Source: Peribacillus butanolivorans
GTDB lineage: Bacteria > Bacillota > Bacilli > Bacillales > DSM-1321
DNA length: 51,106 nucleotides
Assembly (NCBI RefSeq): GCF_001273755.1
Contig: NZ_LGYA01000001.1
Coordinates: 1,916,262-1,967,367, forward strand
Direction: 5' to 3'
The notes beneath the pieces were generated by a model. That model was not told the DNA's origin. It did not search any database and worked only from the letters and a program-made list of their open reading frames with translations. The translations under genes were made by a program, and so were the position numbers. Shown here in pieces: positions 34,548 through 44,744 of the stretch (its first letter is position 1; each line of letters begins with the position of its first letter).

Positions 34548-35105
34548 TTATTCTACATTATATAGTGAAGTGTTTTTCTCCATCTTCATTATAATAAAAC
34601 CACTCCAGGCAAAAATTAGGGATGCTAGATAAAAAATGCTGCCAATCGTTAAAAAGTCCACTAAATACCCGGTTGCGATTACGGCAGTAGCTGCGCCAAT
34701 GGATGTCCAGACATGGTAGTTTCCAATTTCCTCACCCGCTGTTGTCTTCGTAACATATCTTGCAAGTACCGTTTTTTCAGTGTTTTTTTGTACAGCTCCA
34801 AGGAGCCCCATTATGATCTGCAGGAGATAGACATGCCAAATTTCATATGCGAGAGGAAAGGCAAGAAGGATTAGTGCCATTCCCCATGAATAGAAAAGGA
34901 GAAATGCTTTGTCACCCGCTTTGTCAGTGAATTTTCCGATTAAAGGATAGCTAAGTGCTGCAGTCAGTGAGAATATTCCATATGCCCATCCGAATTGCGA
35001 ATAACTGGTGCCTACATTTTTGATTAGCAAAATATAAAAAGGGAAAATCATGCTGGCAGCCATTCCAACAGTGCCTTGGTAAAAAACAAAACGTTTATAA
35101 TTCAT
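34548..35105 (-). CDS. Half-size MFS-like membrane protein
   Basis: A 185-residue protein with six hydrophobic helices and the MFS loop motif between helices 2 and 3 (PLIGKFTDKAGDKAF). This is the length of one MFS half (six of 12 helices). The ends look natural, with a charged C-terminus (KMEKNTSLYNVE), so it is either a real half-size protein that dimerises or an old truncation. Its ATG overlaps the oxidoreductase stop as ATGA, which supports a coupled, maintained gene. Confidence 0.65.
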   Translation of the reverse strand: MNYKRFVFYQGTVGMAASMIFPFYILLIKNVGTSYSQFGWAYGIFSLTAALSYPLIGKFTDKAGDKAFLLFYSWGMALILLAFPLAYEIWHVYLLQIIMGLLGAVQKNTEKTVLARYVTKTTAGEEIGNYHVWTSIGAATAVIATGYLVDFLTIGSIFYLASLIFAWSGFIIMKMEKNTSLYNVE

Positions 35106-36532
35106 GGATGATACTCCTTATAGAAAAGATTCATGAAGCGATTATCAGGATCATATTTCTTCTTTAATCGAAAGAATTCATCGGTACGCGGATACGCTTC
35201 AAATAATTGTGTCTTTGTTGGATACCCATAATAGGGCAAATAGTAGCTGCCGTTATGGTCAAGCGTCACATTAATCATGTTACGGATGACCCTTCCCGTA
35301 TTTTCCTTACTTTCGTTATCTGTACCTTGATTGATGAGCATTACAAGAGCGAACATATCATCCTTGGCATAGGACATGAGTGATTCATCATTATGTTCCA
35401 CATAACGAATGGTAATATTTAATAAATTAAACTCTTTTTCATCAGATAAGGTTTTTCTTAAATCATCGATATAATCAGCAAATTGATCAATCGGAACGAA
35501 ATATTCTTGCAGAACTTCAGTTTTGGAGGGGTGGCTGTAATCCATAAAAGCAGAGTCAGACCGCATCACATTATTTCTGGAAATCAAGTTACCATCAATA
35601 TTGGCCGTGTAGGTTTCTTGAGTTTCCCAAAACCTTTTTTTACCCCAGTCATTATAACGGGAGAGGCCAAGAAAGAATTTAGGCACGGCAATGATCGTTT
35701 CTCGTTTGAGAGTATTGTAGTTAGATAGCTGTGTTTGGTCATTTGCCCTATAATAATCCGTTACATACATTTCATCCAAATAGGAGTCAGGAGCAACCGA
35801 TATTCTTGCCAGATGCATTTTAACATCATCGTTTTGAAGAACATCTCTTTTAAAGTACGACGTATATTCATCATAATGGAGTGATTTAGTTTTAATTTTA
35901 TAAAGTTCGTCATCGGTAAGTTGGAGTGTCACGTCGAGTATTACTCCAAACAAACCATACCCGCCAATAACCGAATAGAAGAGCTCCGAATTTTCTTTGC
36001 GGCTCACTGTTAGGATTTGTCCTTTTGCGTTTAGCAATCTAAAAGACTCCACAGTTTCTATCAAGGCATGATGCCGAATATCGCGGCCGTGGACATTAAC
36101 GCTCAAAGAACCGCCTATGGTAAAAATGTTTTGAGATTGACTGACCTTCAGTGCAAGTCCATATGGGTTGATATATTCCTGGAGAACAGCCCAGGTTGCT
36201 CCGCTTTGGACCGTGATGCGTTTTTCTTTTACATCCAAATCAAGTATTTTATCATATTGTTTCATATCTAGCAGAATACCGTTTGGATATAATGTCTGTC
36301 CTCCTTGGCTATGCTGCATTCCGGCAATGGAAATATGGTCATCGTTTTTTGCGGCTTCTAAAACGACTTTTTTGATTGCTTCTTCACTATCTTCTGCCTT
36401 TATCGCTTTCATTTTAACTGGCATCAGCCGGCTGATATCTTCTGCAATAGGGTGGTCAAGCTTGAAATTAAAAGCCTGCAGTGATAATCCAAATAAGATT
36501 GCATATAGGATGATAAAGAAAAATCGTTTCAT
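35102..36532 (-). CDS. FAD-binding (VAO/ALO-type) oxidoreductase, membrane-anchored
   Basis: A 476-residue flavoprotein. Residues 1-20 form an N-terminal signal anchor. The FAD-binding PP-loop region reads ISIAGMQHSQGGQTLYPNGILLDM, with VQSGATWAVLQEYI and the TIGGSLSVNVHGRD segment that in this family contacts the flavin; the C-terminus YDPDNRFMNLFYKEY resembles sugar-lactone oxidases. The substrate-binding half (about 220-420) is divergent, so the substrate is unknown. The next gene downstream is the coupled half-size MFS protein; the TetR gene lies 159 nt upstream on the same strand and may regulate the pair. Confidence 0.8.
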   Translation of the reverse strand: MKRFFFIILYAILFGLSLQAFNFKLDHPIAEDISRLMPVKMKAIKAEDSEEAIKKVVLEAAKNDDHISIAGMQHSQGGQTLYPNGILLDMKQYDKILDLDVKEKRITVQSGATWAVLQEYINPYGLALKVSQSQNIFTIGGSLSVNVHGRDIRHHALIETVESFRLLNAKGQILTVSRKENSELFYSVIGGYGLFGVILDVTLQLTDDELYKIKTKSLHYDEYTSYFKRDVLQNDDVKMHLARISVAPDSYLDEMYVTDYYRANDQTQLSNYNTLKRETIIAVPKFFLGLSRYNDWGKKRFWETQETYTANIDGNLISRNNVMRSDSAFMDYSHPSKTEVLQEYFVPIDQFADYIDDLRKTLSDEKEFNLLNITIRYVEHNDESLMSYAKDDMFALVMLINQGTDNESKENTGRVIRNMINVTLDHNGSYYLPYYGYPTKTQLFEAYPRTDEFFRLKKKYDPDNRFMNLFYKEYHP

Positions 36533-36691
36533 AATATCTGGCTTTCGACTCCTCGTTTAAAATGTCTGACACTCAAGTGAAAAATGAAAATGTATGAACT
36601 TTATAGATTAATGGAGTTACCCTGACCATTCAATGAGATTGGGGTTAATATTGAATTAAATGTCAGATTTTTTGAAAATGAATCTTTTGAT

Positions 36692-37300
36692 TTATGTATT
36701 AGTTCTTTTCAGCCCATTAATGATTGTTTCGGTTAGCGGTATGGATAGTGATTCCAAGCTTTGTTCTGAGTTGTTTAATCCCCAATGATAGATGATTCCC
36801 ATCAGGCTTTGGGTGATAAGTTGTGAAATTTCGTTAACTGATTGGTCAGTGCCAATGTCGTTTTGTTCTTTCGCCTCTTCAATTAATGAACGAATAATTT
36901 GGACGAGTGAGCGATTTGAATTTAAAAAGTAAGTATGTTCTTTTGAATCTAAAGCGGAACTGTAAATCACTTTCATTAAATCTTTGCCCATTTCTTCTTC
37001 CAGAAAACGCATCAATTTGCGTATGAAAATAAACAATTTCTCGGTAGGGTCCATATCGACTGGGAACGAACGGAAGACTTCGCGATAGTAATCATCGACT
37101 TCTGTGAATCTCACTAAAAAGATGTCCGATTTCGCTGAAAAGTGTTGATAAAATGACCCTTTTGATGTGCCACTTTTTTTCACGATTTCGTCAACGGTAA
37201 CTTTATCATAACCTTTTTCGCTAAATAGCTTTAAAGATATTTTTAAAATTTTTTCACGAGTCTTTTCTCCCCTAAGCTGTTTCTTTCTGGGTTCAATCAT
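36692..37300 (-). CDS. TetR-family transcriptional regulator
   Basis: A 202-residue TetR regulator: N-terminal helix-turn-helix (TREKILKISLKLFSEKGYDK, VDEIVKKSGTSKGSFYQHF) and an all-helical ligand domain. TTTGGAGG precedes the ATG at 37300. An AGACT-N2-AGTCT inverted repeat about 50 nt upstream is the likely operator. It lies upstream of the FAD oxidoreductase on the same strand and divergent from the MFS transporter at 37792; either could be its target. Confidence 0.85.
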   Translation of the reverse strand: MIEPRKKQLRGEKTREKILKISLKLFSEKGYDKVTVDEIVKKSGTSKGSFYQHFSAKSDIFLVRFTEVDDYYREVFRSFPVDMDPTEKLFIFIRKLMRFLEEEMGKDLMKVIYSSALDSKEHTYFLNSNRSLVQIIRSLIEEAKEQNDIGTDQSVNEISQLITQSLMGIIYHWGLNNSEQSLESLSIPLTETIINGLKRTNT

Positions 37301-37791
37301 AAAAAACCTCCAAATGTTAATTGACAGAATATTCCTATGTAGTTTAATATCAGACTACAGTCTAGTTAAAGGATTGGTGTTCTATTTAATCTAACGTAGA
37401 TCATGAATAATCACAACGCTTTCTTAATTGCATTTTTTACACATTTAGAAGGCGTTTACAAAATTCAAGATAAGTATGGGGGAGGTTCATTCAGTTTAAA
37501 TAGGAGGTTTTTCAAAGTAGAAGAATTAGGTGAAAAGGTTCGTTAGATTTTTCTGAAGATTCCTATACAATCGATTACTGTCATGTAGAAAGGCTTATTC
37601 CTCTTTAGCCCTGAGTATATGGATTGTATTTATAATATTGTTGGATTCAGTATATGTAAATGGAGGGAGGTGGTATCAGGACAAATTGATAGTCCTAGGA
37701 ATGAACCAGAGAGTCGGGAAGCACGAAAAGAGATGTGCAGTCAACGGATTATTTTTTGGGAAATAGTAGCATGAAAAGGGAGGAAATAATC
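37301..37791. other. Divergent intergenic region (tetR and MFS)
   Basis: No gene. It contains the TetR-type inverted repeat AGACT-AC-AGTCT at 37352-37363 and two cre-like sites with two mismatches each: 37411-37424 (read on the minus strand) and AGAAGGCGTTTACA at 37447-37460. These would suggest catabolite control of the MFS gene but are weak. Confidence 0.45.
37352..37363. promoter_or_regulatory. Putative TetR operator
   Basis: AGACT (37352-37356) and AGTCT (37359-37363) form an inverted repeat with a 2-nt centre, about 50 nt upstream of the TetR start. The size is small for a TetR site, so this is tentative. Confidence 0.5.
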
Positions 37792-39111
37792 ATGAATCAT
37801 TCCAGTGGTGAAATAGAGAAAAGAACGATCAGTAAAACGATGAAACGGATTCTTCCATTTATCTTGATCCTTTATATCATTGCTTACTTGGACAGGGTCA
37901 ATTTAGGCTATGCTGCTTTACAAATGAATGCTGAATTAGCCTTATCCGCTGAAGTTTTTGGATTGCTTTCTGGTATTTTCTTCATAGGCTATTTCTTTTT
38001 TGAAGTTCCAAGCAACATGATCATGCATAAAGTGGGAGCTCGGATGTGGATTGCCCGTATAATGATTTCGTGGGGACTCGTGGTAATATTAACAGGTTTT
38101 GCACAAACAACGATGCATTTATACATTCTCCGTTTTTTATTAGGTGTCGCCGAAGCGGGTTTTTTTCCTGGTATAATTTTGTATTTAACTTATTGGTTCA
38201 GGGCCCGCGAAAGAGGACGGGCAACAGCGGTTTTGCTTTTAGCCTTACCAATTGGCGGATTGATTGGTGCGCCTGTGTCGACGTGGATTCTTGACAATAT
38301 TTCCTGGTTTGGTATGGCAGGCTGGAGATGGATGTTCATCCTTGAGGGCATTCCGGCCATTATTATTGGAATTGTTGTTGTTTTCTATTTAACTAATAGA
38401 CCGACTAACGCTAAATGGTTATCTAAGGAAGAAAGTGATTGGTTAGAAGGGGAATTGAGTGCGGAAAGAAAACTAAGCTCGAAAATAAATAAAGTCACTA
38501 AGCTTGATATGCTGAAAGATTCGAAAATATGGAAGTTGGCACTTTTCTATTTTGCAGGGTACACATCTATCTATGGATTGTCATTCTGGATGCCAACCAT
38601 CATAAAATCTTTATCGGAAAATGCAACAACCAATTTAGAAATTGGATGGTTAGCGATGATTCCATCGTTAGTCGGTATACCTGCCGTTATGTTTGTAGGC
38701 TGGAATTCAGATCGGACCAATGCACATAAATCACACTTGCTCGTTTGTCTCATGATAGCAGTTATCGGTTTTATTGGATGCGGCTTTTCAGATAGTGTCT
38801 TTATGATGGTGCTTATGTTAACGATTACATCTTTCGGGTTATACGGTTTCAGTGGATGTTTCTTTGCATATATGACATTTTTCTTCACTGAATCCACTGC
38901 ACCAGTTGGAATAGCCCTAGTCAATTCATTTGCGGCTTTAGGTGGTTTTGTAGGACCGATGATTCTCGGAACTGTTGCTTTTACTCAAGGTATGTTTATC
39001 TTATCTGGATTACTTGTAATAGGAGTCATCACCCTATTATCATTAAAATTGACAAGTGCTTCAGATGAAAACATCGTAAAAGAAGTTGAAGTCAATATTA
39101 ATCAATTATAA
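37792..39111 (+). CDS. MFS transporter, anion:cation symporter (ACS)-like
   Basis: A 439-residue, 12-helix MFS protein. Features include YLDRVNLGYAALQMNAEL after helix 1, the GARMWIARIMISWG and RFLLGVAEAGFFPGIILYLTYWF segments typical of the ACS family (tartrate, glucarate, 4-hydroxyphenylacetate and similar carboxylates) and ERGRATAVLLLALPIGG. ATG at 37792 is chosen because GGGAGGAAA lies just upstream; longer in-frame ATGs (37735, 37771) lack a site. It is divergent from the TetR gene and closed by a terminator. Substrate likely an organic anion; not determined. Confidence 0.85.
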   Translation: MNHSSGEIEKRTISKTMKRILPFILILYIIAYLDRVNLGYAALQMNAELALSAEVFGLLSGIFFIGYFFFEVPSNMIMHKVGARMWIARIMISWGLVVILTGFAQTTMHLYILRFLLGVAEAGFFPGIILYLTYWFRARERGRATAVLLLALPIGGLIGAPVSTWILDNISWFGMAGWRWMFILEGIPAIIIGIVVVFYLTNRPTNAKWLSKEESDWLEGELSAERKLSSKINKVTKLDMLKDSKIWKLALFYFAGYTSIYGLSFWMPTIIKSLSENATTNLEIGWLAMIPSLVGIPAVMFVGWNSDRTNAHKSHLLVCLMIAVIGFIGCGFSDSVFMMVLMLTITSFGLYGFSGCFFAYMTFFFTESTAPVGIALVNSFAALGGFVGPMILGTVAFTQGMFILSGLLVIGVITLLSLKLTSASDENIVKEVEVNINQL

Positions 39112-39154
39112 CTGATTTAAATGAAAATTAAATTGTGGGTCTTAAAAGGGATAT

Positions 39155-39212
39155 AAAAAGAAACACCATTGAAAAGTGTAAGATTTTTCTCTGGTGTTTC
39201 TTTTTATTTTTT
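39155..39212 (+). terminator. Terminator of the ACS-type MFS gene
   Basis: AAAAAGAAACACCA (39155-39168) pairs with TGGTGTTTCTTTTT (39192-39205), followed by more T. Confidence 0.85.
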
Positions 39213-39617
39213 AATATAGTTGTATCGTAAAGAAAGAACAAGCTCTTTTACTGCCCCACCCATTTTTTAGAAAGCGTGAATTGAAAACTTGGAAAGACGG
39301 TTAATATACTAAGAATAAGAAACTCATGAACGAACAATGACTCGTATTTAGATAAATGGTAAGTCTTTGTAAGATAGCAGTTATCTTCAGTAGTTGCTCT
39401 TAATGTTAGTTCCTTCTGTAAAAACTTTTAATAAATCCGAATGGATGAAGCTGCTCAACAAGACTTGTTCTTAACATTCTGTGTGGAATAGAATTGAAGG
39501 AAAGGTGAAAGCTTCTTAGAAAATAATTGTATTATTCATTTTCTTTTAAGGGCGACTTTAATGTATAGGTACGTTTCCTTGATGAAAGTTAAATGCAAGA
39601 AGAGATGAGGGAATAAT
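39213..39617. other. Intergenic region before the AraC-type regulator
   Basis: About 400 nt with no gene or clear operator on either strand. GATGAGGG just before 39618 is the only recognisable signal. Confidence 0.4.
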
Positions 39618-41087
39618 GTGGAAATCCATTTGGTGGCAAAAGATGAGATAGAAGCTCAAGGAATCCGGTGGATAGTGGAGTCTCATCTTACTGGAGTTCG
39701 ATTAATTCTGTGGAAAACAATTGAGGAATTTGAAGTGGGTATGCAAAATCAGCATCCAGAATTCGTCATTTTGGATATGGATTTATGGACGAGTGAAAGT
39801 GAGATGTTGGGTGTGAAGTTAAAGCAACGAGGTATTCGATGGTTAGGAGTTTCATCTGAGCGAATCTTTCAAACTGCATATCGAGCGCTTCGTTTTCGTG
39901 CGGAAGATGTTTTATTCCGTCCTTTTTCTTCTGTAGACTTAGTAAAACATATTCAACAATTACGTTATCAATTGAGAAACGGTCAAGGTTATCTCTCAAA
40001 TAACACAATGGAAGTAGAGAATACGTTGGCCATCGGTTACCCTGATTTCTTTTTGACAGAGCGGAGACATAACAGTAGGTTAACGATGGTCGCATTTTTG
40101 ACACCTCATCATAACACGCTTCCTTTAGTTTATGATGAATTACAACGTTATTCTTTTACTGGCAATAATCAAATATTTGCGTTATCGGATTTTATTTTAT
40201 GCGTCCAGGAAACTAAGGAAGTCGATGTATATAAGGAAGAGTATCAAGCGTTTCTTGCTCACTGGAAAGAACGTATGGATGAGCCTCTTGCCATAATAAT
40301 CAAAGTAGCAACTTCAGATGATTCGTTAAAAAATACATACCAGCAAACTCGTGAATTGACGAGGCGAATTTTTTTCGAAGGTTATGATATTATTTTAGCA
40401 GAAAGTCAACAAATGTCCTCTCAAGAGATGGATCCATTTCTCACTCCTCTGGAACAACGGCAATGGATTGAAATGCTTGAAAGACGAGATACGAAAGCGA
40501 TTAGGAATTGGGTCGAGCATGAATTTCTGACTTTTCAGCAACCATACCCTGATCCTGAAATAGTTCGCATTCGCCTTACAAGTGTTCTTGCGCAGATCAG
40601 GAGGCATATGAAATCATACAACCTCCAAAACTCATCTTTAGAAGCAATCTATCATGAAGTTTTTCAGCAAATAGTACATAAACCAGTTATTTATCAAATT
40701 GTTAAAGAGCTGCTTATGTTTACCACCCGTTTGCTTCTTCAGGATCATGAGCAATTACAAAATGGGGCGCGCACACTTGTCGAAAAAGCAAGGGAGTTGA
40801 TAGAGTCTAACTATTGGGATGCCCAATGGAGTTTATCAACATGCGCTGATGCGCTTCGTATTAATAAAAGCACTCTAAGCCGTCGTTTTGCAGCCGAATC
40901 CGGTCAGTCTTTTCGTAATACCCTGCATCAAGTTCGAATTAGAGAGGCTAAACGTCTATTAAAGGAATCGGATTTATCATTGGAAGAAATTGCACAATTA
41001 ACGGGTTATTCACATCAAACATATTTTAATGCAAAATTCAAACTGCTTGAAGCATGTACACCATCTGCTTATCGGTCTGGATTATGA
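39618..41087 (+). CDS. AraC-family regulator with degenerate receiver domain
   Basis: A 489-residue protein built like YesN-type response regulators. The receiver-like N-terminus spans about 1-120, a long middle region follows, and the C-terminal double AraC helix-turn-helix covers about 390-489 (STCADALRINKSTLSRRFA; SLEEIAQLTGYSHQTYFNAKFK). In the receiver the usual acidic pair reads Lys8-Asp9, the acceptor Asp53 is present (VILDMDLW), and the conserved Lys-Pro near the end is Arg-Pro (LFRPF). No histidine kinase is adjacent. GTG at 39618 is used. Lying just before hutU and replacing the usual HutP, it may control the hut genes. Phosphorylation-independent action is inference. Confidence 0.75.
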   Translation: MEIHLVAKDEIEAQGIRWIVESHLTGVRLILWKTIEEFEVGMQNQHPEFVILDMDLWTSESEMLGVKLKQRGIRWLGVSSERIFQTAYRALRFRAEDVLFRPFSSVDLVKHIQQLRYQLRNGQGYLSNNTMEVENTLAIGYPDFFLTERRHNSRLTMVAFLTPHHNTLPLVYDELQRYSFTGNNQIFALSDFILCVQETKEVDVYKEEYQAFLAHWKERMDEPLAIIIKVATSDDSLKNTYQQTRELTRRIFFEGYDIILAESQQMSSQEMDPFLTPLEQRQWIEMLERRDTKAIRNWVEHEFLTFQQPYPDPEIVRIRLTSVLAQIRRHMKSYNLQNSSLEAIYHEVFQQIVHKPVIYQIVKELLMFTTRLLLQDHEQLQNGARTLVEKARELIESNYWDAQWSLSTCADALRINKSTLSRRFAAESGQSFRNTLHQVRIREAKRLLKESDLSLEEIAQLTGYSHQTYFNAKFKLLEACTPSAYRSGL

Positions 41088-41094
41088 AAAAAGG

Positions 41095-41123
41095 CGATTC
41101 AGCTAATACTGAATCGTTTTTTT
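41095..41123 (+). terminator. Terminator of the AraC-type gene
   Basis: CGATTCAG (41095-41102) pairs with CTGAATCG (41109-41116), then TTTTTTT. It separates the regulator from hutU, so hutU must have its own promoter in 41124-41270. Confidence 0.85.
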
Positions 41124-41279
41124 ATTGGGCTACAAATGAAAAAAATGAAATTGTTTATAAAAATATAAAACAAATAAAAAAATATGAAAACCATTCATAA
41201 AAATATCATCAAATTATAATAAATTATTTGAATTTTTAGTTTAAAATGAAAATATAACACATCAAGGAGGTAGTAAAAA

Positions 41280-42959
41280 ATGAATGCTAATACAAAAAAC
41301 AAGGTTATACGATATGAAGGTACAGATTTGAATACAAAAGGGTGGCAACAAGAGGCCGTTCTTCGAATGTTGATGAATAATTTAGATCCAGAAGTAGCTG
41401 AACGCCCAGAAGATCTTGTGGTATACGGTGGAATTGGAAAAGCAGCTCGTAACTGGGAGTGCTTTGATGCAATTGTCAAATCACTGAAAGAACTGGAAGA
41501 CAATGAAACTTTACTTGTTCAATCTGGAAAACCGGTGGCTATTTTTAAAACTCATACAGATGCACCACGTGTACTTATTGCAAATTCGAACATTGTCCCG
41601 GCTTATGCAAATTGGGAAACATTCCATGAACTCGATAAAAAAGGGTTGATGATGTATGGACAAATGACAGCTGGCAGCTGGATATATATCGGTTCTCAAG
41701 GAATTGTACAAGGAACTTACGAAACATTCGCGGAGCTAGCGAAGCAGCATTTCAATAATACCTTAAGAGGCACTATCACAGTAACAGCGGGTCTTGGCGG
41801 TATGGGTGGGGCACAGCCGCTAGCCGTAACAATGAACGGCGGTGTCTGTATCGGAATTGATGTAGATGAGACAAGAATTGACCGGAGAATTGAAACTCGT
41901 TACACGGATGTGAAAACGGATTCATTAGAAGAGGCCATCCGTTTAGCCATAGAAGCAAAACAAGCAGGAAAAGCTTTATCCATTGGTCTGATTGGGAATG
42001 CTTCTGACATTCTTCCTGAAATGATTGCGAGAAACTTTATCCCGGACGTGTTAACCGATCAAACATCTGCACATGACCCACTAAACGGTTATACACCTTC
42101 AAGTATGTCATTTGAAGCAGCAGCTGAATTGCGCAAATCGAATCCAGAAGAGTATGTAAAACGCTCTAAAGCTTCTATGGCCAAACATGTAAGAGCAATG
42201 CTTGAAATGATGGAAAAAGGTGCAGTGACGTTTGACTATGGTAATAACATTAGACAAGTGGCGAAAGATGAAGGGGTGGAAAATGCATTTGACTTCCCTG
42301 GATTTGTTCCAGCTTATATCCGCCCACAATTCTGTGAAGGAAAAGGGCCTTTCCGCTGGGTAGCACTGTCTGGAGATCCTGAAGACATATATAAAACAGA
42401 TCAGGCGATTTTACGTGAATTTGCAGATAATGAACATTTATGCAATTGGATTAAAATGGCTCAGGAAAAAATTCAATTCCAAGGCCTCCCTTCTAGGATT
42501 TGCTGGCTGGGGTATGGCGAGCGTGCCCGTTTCGGAAAAATTCTAAATGATATGGTCGCGAGCGGAGAATTAAAGGCACCAATAGTAATTGGGCGTGATC
42601 ATCTGGATTCAGGCTCTGTTGCTTCGCCAAATCGTGAAACTGAAGCTATGAAAGACGGATCAGATGTGGTAGCTGACTGGCCAATTTTAAATGCCATGGT
42701 GAACGCAGTCGGTGGAGCTACCTGGGTATCCGTACATCACGGTGGTGGAGTAGGAATGGGTTACTCACTTCATGCAGGTGTGGTTATTGTGGCTGACGGT
42801 ACAAAAGAAGCAGGGGCTCGCATTGAACGTGTATTAACAACAGACCCGGGTATGGGTGTAGTGCGACATGTGGATGCAGGATATGAATTGGCAGAGAACA
42901 CTGCTCGTGAAAAAGGAATTAATATCCCAATGCTTGATAAAGGAAAAGATAAGTCATGA
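41280..42959 (+). CDS. hutU: Urocanate hydratase
   Basis: Urocanase, the second step of histidine breakdown, adds water to urocanate using tightly bound NAD+. It has 559 residues, full length. The NAD-binding region includes [10 protein letters not shown] (171-180), the electrophilic cysteine region is [10 protein letters not shown] (Cys408), and [18 protein letters not shown] and [17 protein letters not shown] are conserved. AAGGAGG lies upstream. hutI overlaps its end (ATGA). The enzyme looks like an ordinary urocanase and not a diverged thiourocanate hydratase, though I cannot exclude broader specificity. Confidence 0.95.
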   Translation: MNANTKNKVIRYEGTDLNTKGWQQEAVLRMLMNNLDPEVAERPEDLVVYGGIGKAARNWECFDAIVKSLKELEDNETLLVQSGKPVAIFKTHTDAPRVLIANSNIVPAYANWETFHELDKKGLMMYGQMTAGSWIYIGSQGIVQGTYETFAELAKQHFNNTLRGTITVTAGLGGMGGAQPLAVTMNGGVCIGIDVDETRIDRRIETRYTDVKTDSLEEAIRLAIEAKQAGKALSIGLIGNASDILPEMIARNFIPDVLTDQTSAHDPLNGYTPSSMSFEAAAELRKSNPEEYVKRSKASMAKHVRAMLEMMEKGAVTFDYGNNIRQVAKDEGVENAFDFPGFVPAYIRPQFCEGKGPFRWVALSGDPEDIYKTDQAILREFADNEHLCNWIKMAQEKIQFQGLPSRICWLGYGERARFGKILNDMVASGELKAPIVIGRDHLDSGSVASPNRETEAMKDGSDVVADWPILNAMVNAVGGATWVSVHHGGGVGMGYSLHAGVVIVADGTKEAGARIERVLTTDPGMGVVRHVDAGYELAENTAREKGINIPMLDKGKDKS

Positions 42960-44215
42960 CAAAACCAATTTGGATAAAATATGCAGCAAATCTCGCTACT
43001 CTTGCATCAGTAAAAAAAGGTCCCCGTTCAAAAGAGGCTATGTCTGACCTTGGATTGATCGAAGATGGCAGCTTGTGGATGGAAAATGGCTTGATTCAAG
43101 CTGTCGGTACGACTAAAGAAATAGAGGAGCTTTATGCAGATAGATTGCATGAAGCTGAAGTTTTCGATGCGTCTGGCTACCTTGTAACACCGGGTCTAGT
43201 GGATCCCCATACGCATGTTGTATATGGCGGGAGTCGAGCAAGTGAATTTGAAATGCGTCTTGAAGGTGCAACATATATGGACATTATGAATGCGGGTGGC
43301 GGTATCCATGCAACCACCCGTATGACAAGGGAAGCAAGTGAAGAAGAATTGATGGAACAAACCATACATCGACTTGATTCGTTTCTCGCTCATGGTGTGA
43401 CAACGGTGGAAGGGAAAAGCGGTTACGGTATGAATCTGGAAACCGAGTTGAAACAGTTGCGTGTGATGAAAAAGCTTCAGGAAAAGCACCCGATTGATCT
43501 TGTTCCAACTTTTATGGGAGCACATGCGGTGCCGAATGAGTTTAAAGGTCGTGAAGATGACTTTGTCGATCATTTGATTAATGAAATGCTTCCCATTGTA
43601 GCAAAAGAAAAGCTGGCAGAGTTTAATGATGTATTTTGTGAAAAAGGCGTCTTTACACCTGAACAATCGGAGCGGATTCTAGAGGCGGGAAAAAATTACG
43701 GTTTGATTCCTAAAATTCATGCTGATGAAATTGAGTCTTATGGTGGCGCAGAATTAGCTGCGAAAATAGGAGCTATTTCAGCCGAGCATTTATTGAAAGC
43801 TTCAGAAGAGGGCATTCAAGATATGGCCAAATCAGGAACGATTGCCTGTCTCCTTCCAGCAACAGCGCTGTATTTACGTGAAGAGGCGGCTGCAGGAAGA
43901 CGGATGATTGATGAAGGTGTAGCGGTGGCCATTTCGACGGATTGCAATCCCGGGTCCTCACCGACGACTTCTATGCCCCTTGTTATGAATCTAGCATGCA
44001 TCTCGATGCGGCTCACCCCAGCAGAAGCATTAACGGCGGCGACATACAATGCTGCTTGTGCGATCAATAGGCAGGAAAAGGTAGGATCGCTGGAAGTCGG
44101 AAAACAAGCAGATGTTGTTTTATGGAATGTAGAAAACTATCAGGAATTGCAATATTTATTTGGAGTTAACCACGTTAAGTCCGTATGGAAAAAGGGCGTA
44201 CAAGTGGTGAAATAA
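42956..44215 (+). CDS. hutI: Imidazolonepropionase
   Basis: The third histidine-pathway enzyme, a metal amidohydrolase opening imidazolone-propionate to formiminoglutamate. It has 419 residues. Metal ligands are visible in DPHTH (83-87), with substrate-site segments [14 protein letters not shown] and [13 protein letters not shown]; later ligands appear in [14 protein letters not shown] and [11 protein letters not shown]. The ATG overlaps the hutU stop by 4 nt, so translation is coupled. The normal next gene, hutG, is only a relic here. Confidence 0.95.
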   Translation: MTKPIWIKYAANLATLASVKKGPRSKEAMSDLGLIEDGSLWMENGLIQAVGTTKEIEELYADRLHEAEVFDASGYLVTPGLVDPHTHVVYGGSRASEFEMRLEGATYMDIMNAGGGIHATTRMTREASEEELMEQTIHRLDSFLAHGVTTVEGKSGYGMNLETELKQLRVMKKLQEKHPIDLVPTFMGAHAVPNEFKGREDDFVDHLINEMLPIVAKEKLAEFNDVFCEKGVFTPEQSERILEAGKNYGLIPKIHADEIESYGGAELAAKIGAISAEHLLKASEEGIQDMAKSGTIACLLPATALYLREEAAAGRRMIDEGVAVAISTDCNPGSSPTTSMPLVMNLACISMRLTPAEALTAATYNAACAINRQEKVGSLEVGKQADVVLWNVENYQELQYLFGVNHVKSVWKKGVQVVK

Positions 44216-44225
44216 TATAGAGAAA

Positions 44226-44661
44226 GAATGGCTTCAAAAGCCTGATGATCTTGGAATGTACCAGAAGAAGATACGCCTTACCTTATCCTTTATGGAGCAC
44301 CCATTTCACGGTCCTCAATCAGTGTATCAGGAGCCTTTTTATATCCGCTGGAATTTCGGCGGATGTGAAAAGGCTTTGTTACCTACATCTTGGATGAAAA
44401 AGTGGATCTAACAAAATTAAGAGTTGTCAATGCAGGAGATATACTTGATATTTTAGTTGCGCTGGGTGTACATGCTCTACCCATGGTGGAATGCCAGCTA
44501 ATGAGTTGATTGATATTTTACTAGATATTGGCCAGCACCCGATTGTCATGCAAATTGATTTCGTCTGTCTTGATCCGAGCAAAGCCTATAAGGGTGCCGA
44601 AACAGTCAAAGTCAGGGGATGCATGGCTGCAATTTATTACAGGTTGCATAATACAGACTAG
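44226..44661 (+). pseudogene. hutG: Relic of formimidoylglutamase (ureohydrolase family)
   Basis: Pieces of an arginase/agmatinase-family protein survive: EWLQKPDDLGMY; then, in another frame, YLILYGAPISRSSISVSGAF, a TGA at about 44365, and KGFVTYILDEKVDLTKLRVV ending GDILDI; then, after a further frame change near 44475, MPANELIDILLDIGQHPIVM and QIDFVCLDPS to the TAG at 44661. The order matches the N- and C-terminal parts of HutG-type ureohydrolases, with the metal-binding middle lost. Coming directly after hutI, it is very likely the old hutG. It cannot encode an enzyme. Confidence 0.8.
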
Positions 44662-44744
44662 ATAAAGGGTCTTATGATTACTGTTTTTATGTTTAAAATC
44701 AGTAAGTATTGCTGCTCTCTATCACACATCAAGGGGGGAACTAC

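Noticed and set aside
41280..42959. hutU as a thiourocanate hydratase
   Set aside because: Motifs and length agree closely with ordinary Bacillus urocanase throughout; nothing diverged was seen that would support the thio-substrate.
43196..43666. 156-residue minus-strand frame within hutI
   Set aside because: Antisense to highly conserved hutI with no start signals.
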